Source: Diospyros lotus (taxonomy: Eukaryota; Streptophyta; Magnoliopsida; Ericales; Ebenaceae). Taken from it: a DNA stretch of 64,000 nucleotides. The stretch spans positions 1,302,001 to 1,366,000 of the forward strand of contig NC_068348.1 of the NCBI RefSeq assembly GCF_014633365.1, in the 5' to 3' direction. Below the pieces are notes generated by a model. The model was not told the DNA's origin. It did not search any database and saw only the letters and a list, made by a program, of their open reading frames with translations. The number at the start of each line of letters is the position of its first letter. The stretch's first letter is position 1. Shown here piece by piece: positions 1 to 60,934 of this stretch. The position numbers and the translations under genes were made by a program.

Positions 1-680
1 ATAACAAAAGCCTTAATTATTATCATCACATACCATTATATAACCTAAGCATACAAATGGAAAGTACAAATTAATGATCAACATGGCATATAATAAAGAT
101 GCATTACTTATCAGGTCTACAATAGTTTTCTCCCCAACGTCATCTTTTTTATCCCTGTGCCAATCTTTTTCAACAATAAAAGCAAAGAAAACCTAACTAA
201 TTAATGTAATTTATTTTTCAATAAGTCAAAACCTTGTGCTTTATAAACCAGGTTATTATATGGAACAAATTTATTTAGTCTAGTTAAATGAGGTCCTTTT
301 CCATCAAAGACCTGCCTAGCCAGTTTTCTAATTTGAGAACCAGTCAAAAATTTATGCTGGTAATTGCCCAGTGTATGTAGGATCATGGATAGGACATGCC
401 CATGGGTAAATCATCTGCTCTAAGAGGCAAAATGAAAAGGGTTCCCCCAGAGCATGAGGTGCTCCACCCTGCAAGGGTCAAAAAGGTATTGCTTTTATAT
501 GAGACCTTCCTTACCCTTGCTTTGTTAAAAAGTCGTTTTCACAACTCAAAACTCATTACATTCCAGTTACAAAGGAACAATCAACTGCCTGAGTTCAATA
601 GAAATAAAGCAGTCAAGTGAAATAACACTTGCAAAACACTAACATGTAGAGCTCAAAATAGCAGGTGGGATATAGCATAC
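1..680. other. Intron of the AHL gene, no exon recognised
   Basis: Lies downstream, in the minus sense, of AHL exon 2 and upstream of the unseen exon 3. Short open frames exist on both strands (for example 201-386 minus), but none resembles the PPC domain or a known protein. I read it as intron and cannot exclude degraded repeat sequence. Confidence 0.4.
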
Positions 681-1959
681 CTCTCCCGCTGCAATATCGA
701 TGACATGTGGTGTAAAAGCCAGTCCAGCTGAGCTGTTCATCCATTCACCTGGTGAAAAGCCATTTATTATCCGGAAGAAACACCAACTCCTCCAGGAAGG
801 AAAAAAGAACAGGAAAACAAAATCCACACAATCTAAATTACATGTCAAAACAGAACAAATAGCAATAAGTAGTAGCCAGAGTTAATAACTCTGCTACTTT
901 CAAAAATAGAGAACGTGGATCAGAATTCTTGTTCCTGAAATCAGAGACTGGTATTTTACAATTTGAAGCAAGGTTGAATCCAAAATTGAAGGCCTTTGGA
1001 CTCTGAAAACCACCTCAAGTTAACCAATTTGTAGCATGTTCGTGAATATTGCACTCTGCCATTGTATTCATCAATCAGGAATTACAAGGAAGGCATCATA
1101 ACAGTCATTATAACATGGAGATGTTTCAGAGAATAAATGCGAATGGCATGGATTAAACACCAGTCTTTACAAGAAATTGCACAAATGCATCACAATATCT
1201 CACTGGGACTCACCAATTTTTCCTTAAAATACTAAGCAAGAGAATTCTATCTTTATCCCACTATATGGGGCCAGCTATATGAATTCTAGCTTTCTGTTCA
1301 TTTCTATCTATGGCACTATCTTCTGTAAGGCTCACATAATTAGTATCAAATCTAAGCATGTCCCACAGTTTCTCTTGGCCAAGGATTATGCACATTACTA
1401 AGTTAAAATGCAGTGTGACACCGTGAAGCATCCATAACAAGCTACCACAATGCACAGAGAGCCAATCAAACTGCTTACAATCTAGCATAAGTAAAGAAAC
1501 CTAACTAAATTTCCAACCAGAAAACTCACCAAGGGGAGCCAATTGTTGCTTCCACCCACTGCCAGGTGGCCGGCCCCGAGACCTTTTCGGGGTCGGCGTG
1601 ATCTCGCCAGCCGGAGGTGTAGCTGACATTGGAGAGAGTCCCAAAGACACGTTGGTCCCATCCGGGCCATATTTCCTGGGTCTCCCTCTCTTCTTCTTCT
1701 TGGCAGGCTCCCCCACAGCAGAGGGCACCACAGCCACGTTAAGGCCATGAGGAAAACTGGGTGATGTGCTCTGAAAAGGGAATGCTGGCCCTATAGTGCC
1801 ATCCCTCCCACTGGACTGAACTGAAATGTTAGGGTTTGTGTTTGGCCTGACACTTGGTGGGGCATGTGACCCAGACGCAGAGCCAGACCCACCAACCCCT
1901 CTATGGAGGTAGTAAGAAGAAGAAGACCCAGATAATGCCATGCTTTCCCTCCCATCCAT
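681..1959 (-). CDS. AHL: AT-hook motif nuclear-localized (AHL) protein, type II, 5' part (exons 1-2)
   Basis: Encodes a plant AHL protein, a nuclear factor that binds the minor groove of AT-rich DNA through AT-hooks and multimerises through a PPC/DUF296 domain to shape chromatin and repress or activate genes. Exon 1 (1530-1959) starts at the ATG of MDGRESMALSGS; the frame is also open upstream, but AHL proteins of this clade begin like this one. It has a Ser/Gly/Pro-rich N-terminus, AT-hook 1 (KKKKRGRPRKYGPDG, about residues 87-101) and AT-hook 2 (KRSRGRPPGSG, about 125-135). Exon 2 (681-748) reads EWMNSSAGLAFTPHVIDIAAGE, the start of the PPC domain. The donor at 1529-1528 (GTGAGT) and the acceptor at 750-749 join in phase to make a Gly codon. 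The donor after exon 2 is GTATGC. The remaining PPC exons must lie left of the window. Two AT-hooks plus introns fit type II/clade B. The member number is not assigned. Confidence 0.88.
1240..1400 (-). mobile_element. LINE (RTE-type) 3' tail fragment in AHL intron 1
   Basis: The minus-strand translation reads LRFDTNYVSLTEDSAIDRNE and then ARIHIAGPI followed by a stop and WDK. That is the C-terminal end of the plant RTE-type LINE ORF (family pattern DRxxWRxRIHVADPT-stop-WDK). Only the tail is present, so this is a dead 5'-truncated insertion between AHL exons 1 and 2. Related tails occur near 7340, 34100 and 38200. Confidence 0.6.
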
Positions 1960-2500
1960 GCATTTACTTGCTACAAACCCCCCTCCCAAAATCGAAAGAC
2001 TAGAGCGCTGAATCAAGAATTAACAAGAAGGAAAACCCAGAAGAGAGGAACAAAGCTTATCACTGATCATTGGCAGAGACAGTTCAAAGGGCTAAAGCTC
2101 TAAACTTTTAAGGCACTCAAACCAGAGAGGAGTTCAACAAGGCAGCAGCTGTCGTTGGATTTGGAGTGTGCATTATACAAACACGCCAAGAAAAGCAAAA
2201 GGAACCCTAGATTTGAAATCAAGACGAAGGAAAGGGAAGTGTGTTGGGAAAGAGGGAGAGGGAAGGGTAAAGACAAAAGTGAAAGCAAATAAAAAATCTG
2301 AGCTTTTGAATTAAAGCAACGAGGAGGAAGACGCTTTTCTGTTTTTTTTAATTCTTTATAATATTTACACATATGCTTGAATTGGAATTCAGGGCTGCTA
2401 AGTTGCTGACTGTGGGTGGAGAAAAGGATGGTCTGTGGCTGTGAGTGCTTAGGAGGCCATTGGAGGGGCATTGTGGTGCCCTACCAAAGTACCCACCTGT
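1960..2500 (-). promoter_or_regulatory. AHL 5' leader and proximal promoter (approximate)
   Basis: The segment upstream of the AHL start is rich in pyrimidine and GA tracts on the sense strand (about 2210-2330), typical of plant 5' leaders. I cannot fix the transcription start. A 123-codon frame at 2100-2471 is low complexity and is taken as leader, not gene. Confidence 0.35.
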
Positions 2501-4837
2501 CCTAATCAGTCAAAGAGTACCAATTCTTAGGACAGAGAGCCCCGCCCTTCTTCTTCTCTCTCTTACCACCAAAGTCCAATGAATTTATGATCCACAGGCA
2601 GGCGGGTCTGCCTTTTACTTTATGGACTCTTCAAGTCAGCCATTATTGCCAAGGAAAAATGGCCCTCGTGTTGTCAGCACTGTTCACAGCCTTCAGCTTT
2701 CTTTGCATGGGTTATAATAAATTATTTTGTATTTTTGATACATTACATTTATAAAAGACTTTTAACTAAAAAATAATTACTTAAACATATTTATAAATTT
2801 ATCTTCGTTACTAACACATGATTAGAGTATAAAAAATTTGTACTTCACGTGGTGTGATGTGTGAAAAATACAAAATGATTTCTTATAATCTTTTTTTTTT
2901 TTTCATTTTTCAACAAACTTAATTAAACTTTGATTTAGGTATTATAGGGGGGTTGTTTAGTGTAAAATAGACTTAGTTTTTTGAAAAATTCTTTTATAGA
3001 GAATATAAAATTGAAAATTATATTTAAATGAGAAAATCTCTTAATATATGTTGACTATTAGAAAAAAAATTTAGCATATGTTCTCCCTTTTATCCAAAAA
3101 AAAAAAAAAAAGAAAGAATGGAAAGTTTCCTTCCTTTTTCAAATAGAAATGTGTGTATTGTTATTTCTATTTATTATAACATGTCAATAGAAATTGCAAA
3201 GTTGGAACATTTTTTTTTAGTTTTTAAGATAAAAAATAATTTTCATAATTACCCAACTATTTTATTTTAATTCTGCTAAAGTATTTTATGAGTTTAGTTT
3301 AATTGTCAATTGAGGTGACAATGAGAGTTTCGTTTTGAATTTAAATGTTAGTATCTTATATAGAATTAAGTGATTACAAGTTCTTTAAATTGAACATAAG
3401 TTGAATCAATTTATGAGATAATTTTTACTCAATTGGTTAAAAGTTATGTTACTTTTAACATAATTTTTTGGTGACTAGACTTTGAAAAATTCATAAGTGG
3501 AGGGTGACAATTATTGTTGGGAGCCAAAAAATTAATGTACAAGTAAAAAGAAATTTTTAGCACCTAGCTATTGAATTGTATTATCATAGTACCTCTTTGC
3601 AATTATTCATATGTGATGTGAAAATTTAACTTGTCGATCAATGCACAATCTTTGACAAAAATTATCTCGCCTTCTCGAAAATCTATAATCTTCCGCACTC
3701 CAAGGTAGATTAGACAAGTAAATTATAAATCAAAACCTGAACCTTAAGTTTTAACAAGGAAAGGATAATAATCATTTACTCAAAAAACAAAGTCCAAAGT
3801 CATATGTCCAAAAAATGAGACCATACTCCCACCCACCTATAAATTAAATTCGACTCGTTTATTAAACCAACTCAAACCTATGTCGGTTTGGAACCCTGCA
3901 GAAGGAAAGGAGGGTACTAATTGGTCTATAGTTTGGTAAATCACTATAGTGCATTCCCATTCACTGTAATAAATAAGACAGTGACATGTCAGCTACAAGT
4001 CAAACAATATAATAGCTAACTATTTTACAAAATTGTTAACATAACATAACATATGTTATTTATCTCTGACTAATTAGAAGGAGAGCGTGACCTTCCCATG
4101 TATGCCTGCGTCGAACAAACTCAACACGAGCAGAAAAATATTTCTAACTATTTTAACATTTAAATGAAAGAATAAATGGCATAAATAGAAATAAATGCCA
4201 TAAACTCGTATTGCAATCAGACTTATTCTCATTTCTCAAATTTAATAAAAATAAGAATAGTCCAAAGCAAAAATAAGAACTTACCAAGTTACATCATCCC
4301 ATCACAACATTACATTGCTCATTCTTTACTTACCCTTCTTTTACTAAATTAATATTATTTTTTAATCAAAATAGCCCCAAAATTATTTTCCAGACTTGGG
4401 TCAGACAAAGACAGGGCAGTCCAACTAATAGGTCTCACTAACTTGTCTTTACTAACACTTATAGCAAAAGATACTGACCATTAGTTATCCAAAAGGCAAG
4501 ACAAAGGCAAAAAACCAATGCTTACTTAGACTTGCTAGACCCACAAAGACTGGCAATCACTTTTGGCGGGGGCTTGGATTTGATGTTACTTTACCAGAAA
4601 TCAAAAAATAAAGAAGGATTGTATTTGCAAGGGTCGGGCAGGTTCTTCCATCAACAACATCAAAGTACCCCTATTTTTATGAGATCATAAAGGAGGAAAC
4701 AACAATCGGATTATCATTCTCTTTAATGGGTAAAATGCAGACTCAGGCCCCGCTTGGGGAGGAGGAGGAAGACAGATCAAAAGATAAGAATCAATTGAAT
4801 GAATTGAATGACTGTTGTACATCTATATGTTTGCTAA
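2500..4837. other. Intergenic spacer between AHL and the demethylase gene 3' end
   Basis: AT-rich sequence with poly-A/poly-T runs (for example 2891-2904, 3098-3112). No open frame of note and no RNA gene was recognised. Around 2945-3110 there is a GGGGTTGTTTAG start resembling the terminal repeat of a small DNA element, but no matching end was found. The demethylase 3' UTR should occupy the right-hand few hundred bases. Confidence 0.6.
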
Positions 4838-49859
<45,022 letters not shown>

Positions 49860-50100
49860 TCAATCAAACACCTCACTAGCACACGCATGCAATCATGTTC
49901 ATATCTATATGTAACACTACCTGTTTTTGAGCTACACAGAGCCCTTAAATTGGAATTCTACTTCTAGGGTTTTGAAGCGTACCTTTCTCAATTCGGCTCT
50001 ATCGTTTGATTCTTCCTTCTTTCTTTCTATCTTTGTTTCTTTCTTTCTAGTGAGACTGTGAGAGAGTCCTGCCTGTGATATTTCTGGGAGATTTTTGGAC
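49860..50100 (-). promoter_or_regulatory. Demethylase 5' leader (approximate)
   Basis: Upstream of the ATG in the minus sense there is a GA-rich stretch (50012-50060, read forward as CTTCTTTCTTTC), a common feature of plant 5' leaders. No TATA box was picked with confidence. Confidence 0.35.
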
Positions 50101-53100
50101 AAAGTTTGTTTGGGGGCTTAGATTTTGGGGCCCGAAAATGGAAAAAATTACCAAATTGTCAAACACAGCCTTTCGTTCCTGTCCCTTTCCTCCTCATTTG
50201 ACTCTTAATTGCTGGGAAAATTAGGTTAAAAAAGTCCTTTTACTTTAAGAAATTGCATATAGGTCTGTTCTGATTTAGATTTATTTTTACAAAAAAAATT
50301 GTAATTTACTTTTTCACCCAGACACCTATTCGTTAATTTGAAAATGTCTCTAGAGATGTGTTTAAATCAACGAAATTTGAAATATGTTTAAATAAAGTAT
50401 TCGAGCAAAAAATAAATTATAAAAATTTGTGAAGATATTCTTAAACTACAGAATATCATTATAAACAAATTAAATGAAAAAGTGTCTACTCATTTACCTA
50501 AATCCTATTTTATCCTTATAAGAAATTGAAACTTTCTTTGTCTTTCTTGCAAAATGAGTGGTGATTGAGGGATATAATTGACTTTTTGATTATTTTTCTA
50601 CTAATTTAGTTTAATTTATTAAGTTAAAAAAAATGTCTTTCGATTGTGATTGTCTAGTAATGGAGATACGCATGCGTGGGAAGTCCACGTGGTCATCAAC
50701 TAGTGATGCGGAATATGTTTGCAACAAATATTTGAATTTGAGATATGAAGTCTATACTTACTTGTTTTGAGGGACATGTGACAAGGACCCAATAGTTATG
50801 CGACAGATAAATAAGATAACCTTATTAATGAGATTAAGAATTCAACGGATGATAAATAATAGTACATGATTTTGACTGTCCAAATAAAAAAAAAAAATAA
50901 ATAGCACTAAATGGTTTTTAGTTGAGAATTGAGAGAAATACAATCTTAGGTTGATTTGGGACGATTTTATACTTAAACCACCATTAATTATCATGCAACC
51001 TAATTTTTGGATGTTGCTATGGTGACTATCAAGTTTGTGAACTTTATGACATGTTATTTCTTAATTGGCTCAATGCTTATTAAATATTAATTTATATATA
51101 TATATATATAATGGACCAATCAAGATCTGACACATTAATAGGCTCTTAAACCCACCTAGTCATCATAATAGCATTCGTACCATTAAACCATGGCTTTGCG
51201 AGCTACTATTTGTGGTTCTTATGATTTTTTAGGATATATGAATTTCATAGAAAAAGAAAAATGATGATAAAAATAGGATAAAGAAATAAATAGATTCTAG
51301 GTTGGTGAAAAAGTGAGTGACTTAAGGTATTCAGGAAGAGAAATGTTATTGGATATGGCTAGTGGTTAATCGTCGATAGAAAGAGATAATGGATAGGGAA
51401 GCGATGCAAAACATTTACAATCGATAATAGTGATACCATTATCTAGTAGCAAAATTAAGATCTTGGTTTGAGAGAAGTAAAAATCTCAAATCTGTATATA
51501 TACTAAATTTTGTTGTCATTACTTAATTGTCCCCATATTTTTTATTTAAAAGATAAACAAATATCAAATAACATAATAATTTATATGCACAACACCAAAA
51601 GGTTAAGAGCCAATTTTAGAAGTTAAAAGGGGGAATAATTACACACCCATATATCCTTATTTAGGTGAAACTATGAGGAGAAAAAGTTCACGATGCCACT
51701 AGTCAAAGGTGATTATTATTTTTTTTCTTCTTAATTTCTCTATTTCTCACTGGGTTTTGGGAACCTATTCATGATGGGTTTTTGATTTTGAATTTTGAGA
51801 GCTTTAATTTTTTTTTTTATTGTTTATCGACTCTAGATTTTTTTCAATCGCTTTTTCCATTTGTTCTCCATGGTTTCAATCAAAACGTATGGGCAACAAT
51901 GGGTTCAAAAGAGAGGGCACACCATGGCTTTGCCCATAACTTTTTGGTCGACTTTATTTTGATAAGGTAGAGAAAAGAGAGATAAAAGAATATTGTGAAT
52001 AACGAAACAATAAGAGAAAATTAAGTGATATGTAAACAATAAAATCAATAGATGTTTACAATATTCCTAAAAATAAAAGTTCGTCAATTTGTTTTTACTG
52101 AACCTCAAGAGTTTTGCATCAAATTTTTTTATTTTTTTAATAATCTATTTCACTAGGTCAAAATCTATTTTAGTTTCTTTAATAGTTTTGAAAATTGTTA
52201 ATACAATCATAGTGATGAGATCTAGGTTTCAAAGTCAAAATAATTTACTTTGTGTATTTTGCTAATTTAAATATAATGTCTAAATATTTGTAATGTGTTA
52301 CGAGCAAAAACCCACTAAAAAGCAAAAAATCCAAACCAAAAGCAACCCAAATACAATTAGGTATAGTTCGAGAGACTAAAACATTTCCTATAAATTCAAA
52401 CTTGTGTCTTTGGGAGATCATAAATGATTCTAAAAAGATTTCAATCTCTTAGAGACGGTAATTGGTTCGAGGGGACTGGATTCTCCTGAAAACTAATCTA
52501 TAAACCCTTCCCAAGGAAATCCCACAATAAAATGTGAAAGTGATAACTTTGATATTCAAAAATTTATTCGAGAATTCTGTAAAGAATAGACATGATCAAC
52601 AAAAATTATAATTTTTATTAATCTTGAAATATCAGGTATGCTCATCACAAACCTCTATACTTATTTATAAATAGATAAGTTCTCATTCCAAAAACATTAC
52701 ACTTCTTATTAATTTCAATACTTCACCCAAGTCTTCATCAAATTTGAGTATCAAAATATTCACTCGGAAACTATCATATGTGCCATCTAATTTTTCTCCT
52801 TGTTGCAAACTCTAAAACGACTTAAACACAACATTCTCAACGTACAAATTTATTATTGCATTGAAACAATAATAATTTAGAAATAAGATCTGAAAATTGA
52901 AAATCCAAAACCATATATATACCCATTGAAGTGAGGATCTTCCATTTATGAGCTACCAAAGTAACTAAAACTATAAAATCAAAAGTAAACCATATTCATT
53001 TACTATATATATATATATATCATACGTACATACATAACAATCAAACAGTATATATTTACAAACACACAATATAACCACATAGATATCCAAATGAATGAAA

Positions 53101-53244
53101 CAATGACACAAAGAACTTACACCGACAAGAAGGAAGGAATAATGTTCGGCCGCCCTTCTTATTCACACTCGAGACTCACAACCACAATAACGACAACAAA
53201 ATCATATATATATATATATATATACTTGAAATTGATGATCATGG
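50100..53244. other. Intergenic spacer between tubulin 3' end and demethylase promoter
   Basis: AT-rich, with TA repeats at 51092-51111, 53003-53020 and 53203-53223. No convincing ORF or RNA gene. The tubulin 3' UTR should lie within the last few hundred bases on the right, and the demethylase promoter near 50100-51000. Confidence 0.6.
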
Positions 53245-55758
<2,514 letters not shown>

Positions 55759-56000
55759 TTTGGGATCGAAAATGCGGGAAATTGGGGAAATCGCAGGGGA
55801 GAAGGGGAGAGCATTTGCATGAAGGAGTGAATGTGGAAGCGGCTTTTGTAGGGGCAGTGGGGATGGGATTTGAATTTGATCGAGACACTGACATTTCTTT
55901 CTTTCTATTTTCTCTCACTTTCTCGGCTGAGAAAATTAGAGATTTGAAAAATGGAGATTTGAGAAACCCTATTTACCATTTTGAACATATATATTGTTCA
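55759..56000 (-). promoter_or_regulatory. Tubulin 5' leader and possible TATA box
   Basis: The sense strand is pyrimidine/AGAAAG-rich upstream of the ATG. ATATATAT at 55987-55995 lies about 230 bp upstream of the start codon and could be the TATA box, giving a leader of about 200 nt. Position is inferred only from spacing and composition. Confidence 0.35.
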
Positions 56001-57264
56001 AATTTCAGGATTAGAAATTAACTTTGAATGTAATTTTGAACTTTTTATAAAAATTGAAAACTAAAATTCTTCCAAAGAATTATAAAACTAAGATGTTGTC
56101 GACCTCTTTTGTATTGCTATTATTATTATTATTAAAATATAACAATAAATTTATTTATGTAAGAGAGTGTCACAGGTATATTCTTCGGGAGATATGCAAA
56201 GAAGAAATTGCTTAGAGGCGCGAGTGAGATCACATGCGAACCTTTTAATACTTAAATCAATCTCGTGTCCGAAACAGAATTATAATATTGGGTGTATTTT
56301 TGAAACACAACAAGTTTTTATTTACCTCTTTAAAAAAGTAATCTCGATACGGCATAATAACACCAAATAAGTCTTATCATTTGATTTGACGGTTGGACCA
56401 AACTAATAGAAAAAACAAACACAAAATTTATTTGACCTCTACATTATCACTCATTCGATATCATCGTAAAAAGTTATTTTTATAATTAAATAAATATTAT
56501 TTATTTATTTATTTTTATTTTTTTTCATATTTTCTCAGTGAGGGAGGAGAGAGAAAAATAATTAAGAGAGGGTCGGTGGGGGGCAATAATGTTGATAAGG
56601 CTGTGTTTGGGGGAAGGGAATGAGAAGGCCAACAGGGCCAGTGAGCTGGATACAGAAGGAGACAACTAGGTGCATATCAGGTTACATGGCTCCAATCATT
56701 CTGCAATTACCAATCTACCCTTCCCATCCATCAAATTAATATTAGAATTTCCTTCCAAAAAATAGCTAAAAAGACAAAAGAAACTTCAATTAATTAAGTT
56801 TGTAAGTACGTACTCTTTGGGCATTTTGTTTTAAAAAATATTATGCAAAAACTTAATTTTGACATTTACGATAACATTATATGTTGACGATCAGATATAT
56901 ATTTATCTATGAATAATTAACTATTAATATAGAAAATCACTATAAGTGTTAAAATTTGGTGTTCGTGTGACATTTGGACGTAATTAGTGGGGGGTGTTTT
57001 GGAGAAAGGGAAGGATGGGGTTGGTCTAAGGCACTAATCTTAAAGATTAGGAGTTTGATTTGGGTTGGTGGGGGATTAGAGTCAAAATGGGACAGTGGAT
57101 CAGTGTGGAATGGAATGGAAAGGAATGGAGTGGGAATCTTTCAATAATTGAAAGCAAGAGATTGGAGCTGTCATCCTTTGTCTCTTCCCACAATCTCTTT
57201 TTTTTTTATATAAATAATAATAATAATAGAATAATGTTAGTAATTGTCTCGATAGTAATGATTA

Positions 57265-57567
57265 AAATTAGTGATTCTATTCAAATTAATATGTATTTCA
57301 GTTTAGTTCGATTTTCAAATTTGAGTGTTTCAATTATTTTGATTCTATTTAGTTCGGTCTCCGATTGAAAAAAAAAATTAAATAATTAAATTGATTAAAA
57401 TATAAAAAATGCCATTATTTTTTTAGTTTTTTTTTTAATTTTTGGTCAGTTCGATTTTGTCAATATTTTTTGATTTTTTCAATTAATTCAGTTTGATTTT
57501 TGAAAAAAATAATTATCTATTCGGTTTGAATAATTTAGTCGAACTGACCAAATGCTCACCCCTAATA
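57265..57567. repeat. TTCGGTT-rich MITE-like repeat, copy 2
   Basis: Contains TTTAGTTCGATTTTC, TTTAGTTCGGTCTCC and GGTCAGTTCGATTTTG and ends GACCAAATGCTCACCCCTAA, an end typical of a plant MITE group (GGGGTGAGCAAA in reverse). Confidence 0.5.
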
Positions 57568-58077
57568 ATGATTCAGCGATAATAAATATATTTTATTTTA
57601 GATACAATGTATTTATTAATTGTGATTTATTTTTAATTTCTAAACTATTTTATCAGTTGAAGAGAAATATATCATGTTTTGAATTATTTAATCAACCAAT
57701 AAGATTATTTAGAAACTAAAAATAAAATTAAATATATTTTACTTAAAAATAATATATATTTATTACACTTAACTATTGTTCTGACCATTACTCTTAGTTA
57801 TTTGAACCCTACGTTATGACATTTTTGTGAATACTCGTGCATTGATGCATTATATATTTACATTAATATGATATAAAATATAATATAATAATATACAAAT
57901 ATTATTAAAAAATATCATAATTAAATATACAAATAGCATTTCTACGATAATAAATATATATCTCAATTTTATTCTCTATTTTATTCCAACTCACTCCTAC
58001 AACTATTAGGTAATATAAGACTAGACAGGTGGTCCCATCATGCACATGCAAGCATAATAAAGAATTTTAAATAAAAG

Positions 58078-59310
58078 TTCACTTAGTGGTATTTGATGGT
58101 TATTAATTTGTTTTTTAGTTTTTTTTTGCTCAATTATTTTATTTCTAACTTGCTACTCCATCTATAGGTTATATATATAGGGAGAGAGGGGGGTGTGCAA
58201 ATGATTTGTTCGTTAATCAACTAACTAAATTAATCAAATCGGGAGATAAAACTGAATCGAACTGATCGATTAAATCAAATAACCGAACTAACTGAATATA
58301 AATTGAAAATCGATAACATAAAAAATTGAACTTTCCAATAGACCGAAGAAACCGAACTAACCGATTGACAGAAAAAAAACAAAAACAAAAACCGATTGTA
58401 AACTTTAAGCACCAACTCAAGAAAAGATTTAAAAAGATAATATTGTGTTATACTTCAGTTAGTTCAGTTATTCTGGAAAAAAAAATCGAACCAAAAACCA
58501 AATTTCCTAGAAAATATAAATTCATTAAGAGGTATTTGACAATTATAAATTTGTATTTTTTAAATTTTTTTAAGTAAAGTTTAAATAGAACGAGCCGTGA
58601 TGATAAGATGGGATGTTTAAGAAATATTGTGTGTTGATGGATCACTCCCAACTCACTACTCTATATTTTAAGTTATATATGATTGGAGGGATGTCTCATG
58701 TTATGCGCAAGAAAAAATAATAAAAAATTTTAAATAAAAGTTCTTAGGTGGTATTTGTTAATTATAAATTTACCTTTTAATTTTTTATAATAAATTTAAA
58801 TAAAATAAGTCTTGATAGTAAAACGGAATGTTTAAGAAATATTGTGTGCATTGATCGATTATTCCCAACCTGTTACTCAATTTATTAGGTTATATATGAC
58901 TAAAGGGATGACTTATGCTTTCTACTAATAAGAATAACAAAAATTTTAAATAAAAGTTCATTGGATAGTGTTTGTTAATTATAAACTTACTTTTTAATTT
59001 TTTAGGCAAATTGTAAACAAAATAAGTCTTAATTTTAAGATAGAATGTTCAAGTTATATTGTATGCATTAATCAATCATTCCCAACTCACTACTCCATCA
59101 AGCTATATATAACTAAAAGGTTGGCTCGACAAAAAACTTAAATGAAAGTTCATTGGGTGGTATTTTTCAATTATAATTTTTTTTTTTTGATTTTTTAAGA
59201 TAAGATTTAAATAGAATAAGTCTTGACAATAAGATGAGATGTTCAAGAAATATTGTGTGTGTTCATCGATTCGTAACTCCATCTATTAGGTTATATATGA
59301 CTAAACGGTT
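58078..59310. repeat. Diverged tandem repeat, unit about 190-220 bp
   Basis: The phrase AAGTTCANTNGGTGGTATTTG...AATTATAAATTT recurs with TTC anchors at 58078, 58521, 58741, 58957 and 59149, each followed by ATAAGTCTTGATNNTAAGA, TTTAAGAAATATTGTGTG and GGTTATATATGACTAAA. Spacings after the second anchor are 220, 216 and 192 bp. The first gap is 443 bp because a MITE-like copy sits inside it. Confidence 0.7.
58188..58500. repeat. TTCGGTT-rich MITE-like repeat, copy 3, inside the tandem array
   Basis: Starts GGGGGGTGTGCAAATGATTTG and contains AACCGAACTAACTG and GAAACCGAACTAACCG. It matches the ends and composition of the copies at 54540 and 57265. Confidence 0.48.
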
Positions 59311-60934
59311 GGCACGTCTTATGACTAAAGGATTGGCACGTCTTATATATTAAATTACAAATGATTAAAGGAGTGGCCTAACGATATCATTCATGAGTCA
59401 AACGACACTCTTTTCATAATAACATAATCATTTAAACCCAAATCACTTTAACAGGAGATGGCGTCAAAATCCAAAAAAAAAAAAACACTCAAAACTCGTA
59501 AAAACTCGAATTTAAATTTTTTGAACTCATTTCCTACTATTTGTTTTGGTGGGACAAGAAGAAGATAGCATCAGATTGAGAGGGCATGTCACAAATAGGA
59601 TTGAAACAGTGATAATGTTGGAAGATTGTTGTCAAAAAAATGGGTTATAGGAAGGAGAGGTCATCATTGGTAGTGAGTGTAATGGGAGAAAATTTTGAGT
59701 TAAGCTGTCTGGATGCAAGGCTTTGACCCCACACCACACTGCTTAGGTCCATCCCTCCACCTAGCTCTATCAAACACTTTGATATTAGCTTTGCCCCTTA
59801 TTCACCAGATGCAGCCTAACAATTGATTATAAAAGGATAATCTGTAGATTTTTTTTATTAATATATTCTTAATTATAAGAAAAAAAAAGTAAATTCTAAA
59901 ATATTTTTTATAAAAAATAAAGATGAAACTTAATCGTCAAATTTTAATCTTATGACCTTACAAGTATAAATTATATAATTTTATTATTTTGCTAATTTTA
60001 ACCTTCATTAAACTTTGTCTTAAAGGAATAAAAAAAAATTAGACCATAGCTACCAATTACCACCTAATAAATCTATATTTAAAGTATTTTATTTTTTATT
60101 TGCACATGCATAAGACATACTACTTATTTATAGTCTCTAATTTTTGTTTTTTTTTTTAATTTTATAATGTGTATATTTATCAATCAGAGAGCACGAAAAT
60201 GCCTTTACGCAAACACTCCGATACGTAAATCAAATACTGTAGATGTTAAAAACTATAGAGCATAATTTTTTGGAATGAGTGACTATCTATTTATAGAGAA
60301 ATATGAAATAATCTGAAATAGTTCAAAATTAGAACTCTTATAGATAACATCTATCTTGACTTTTCCTATCCAGATTAGAATTCTTATAGATGATGTTTAT
60401 CTTACTCTTTTCGCATAAAATAAAATTCCTTATGGATGATTATCTATCTTTTTATTGTAAGAATTTTTGAATGTCAGAATTATCTAACTTACTAGTGTGA
60501 GACCCCATTTATTCAGGAAAATGCAACAGCGACAGTGTCACTATTTTAAAGAATATGAGGTGTCATGGGAGTTTCTCATGGGCATTGATAGGTCGAAGGG
60601 CCGTGGGGCTCTCAAATGTCTTATGAGGCTGTGGGTTCACCCACGTGCCCTTAGGGTCGTAGGATCCTCTACGTGCCTCTTGAGGCTGCAGAGCTTGGTT
60701 GCAGGTTGGCCCTTTGCAACAACCTAGCCGAGTAGTAGGGGTGTCTTTTGCAGAGACCCTTTGCGGTCTATTTTGTCTGCCTGTGAGTCATGTCGACCAC
60801 TTACTATAGATATCTATCCTCTTCTGTCATCGGATTGTTTCGATTAATTTGGATTGATCTATTTATTAATTTATTTATTAGTATTTTTCTCCTCAAGACA
60901 CACCAGACTCCAGTCCAGGTATGTTAGATGTAAC

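Noticed and set aside
2100..2471. 123-codon frame upstream of AHL
   Set aside because: Low-complexity leader sequence with no family resemblance.
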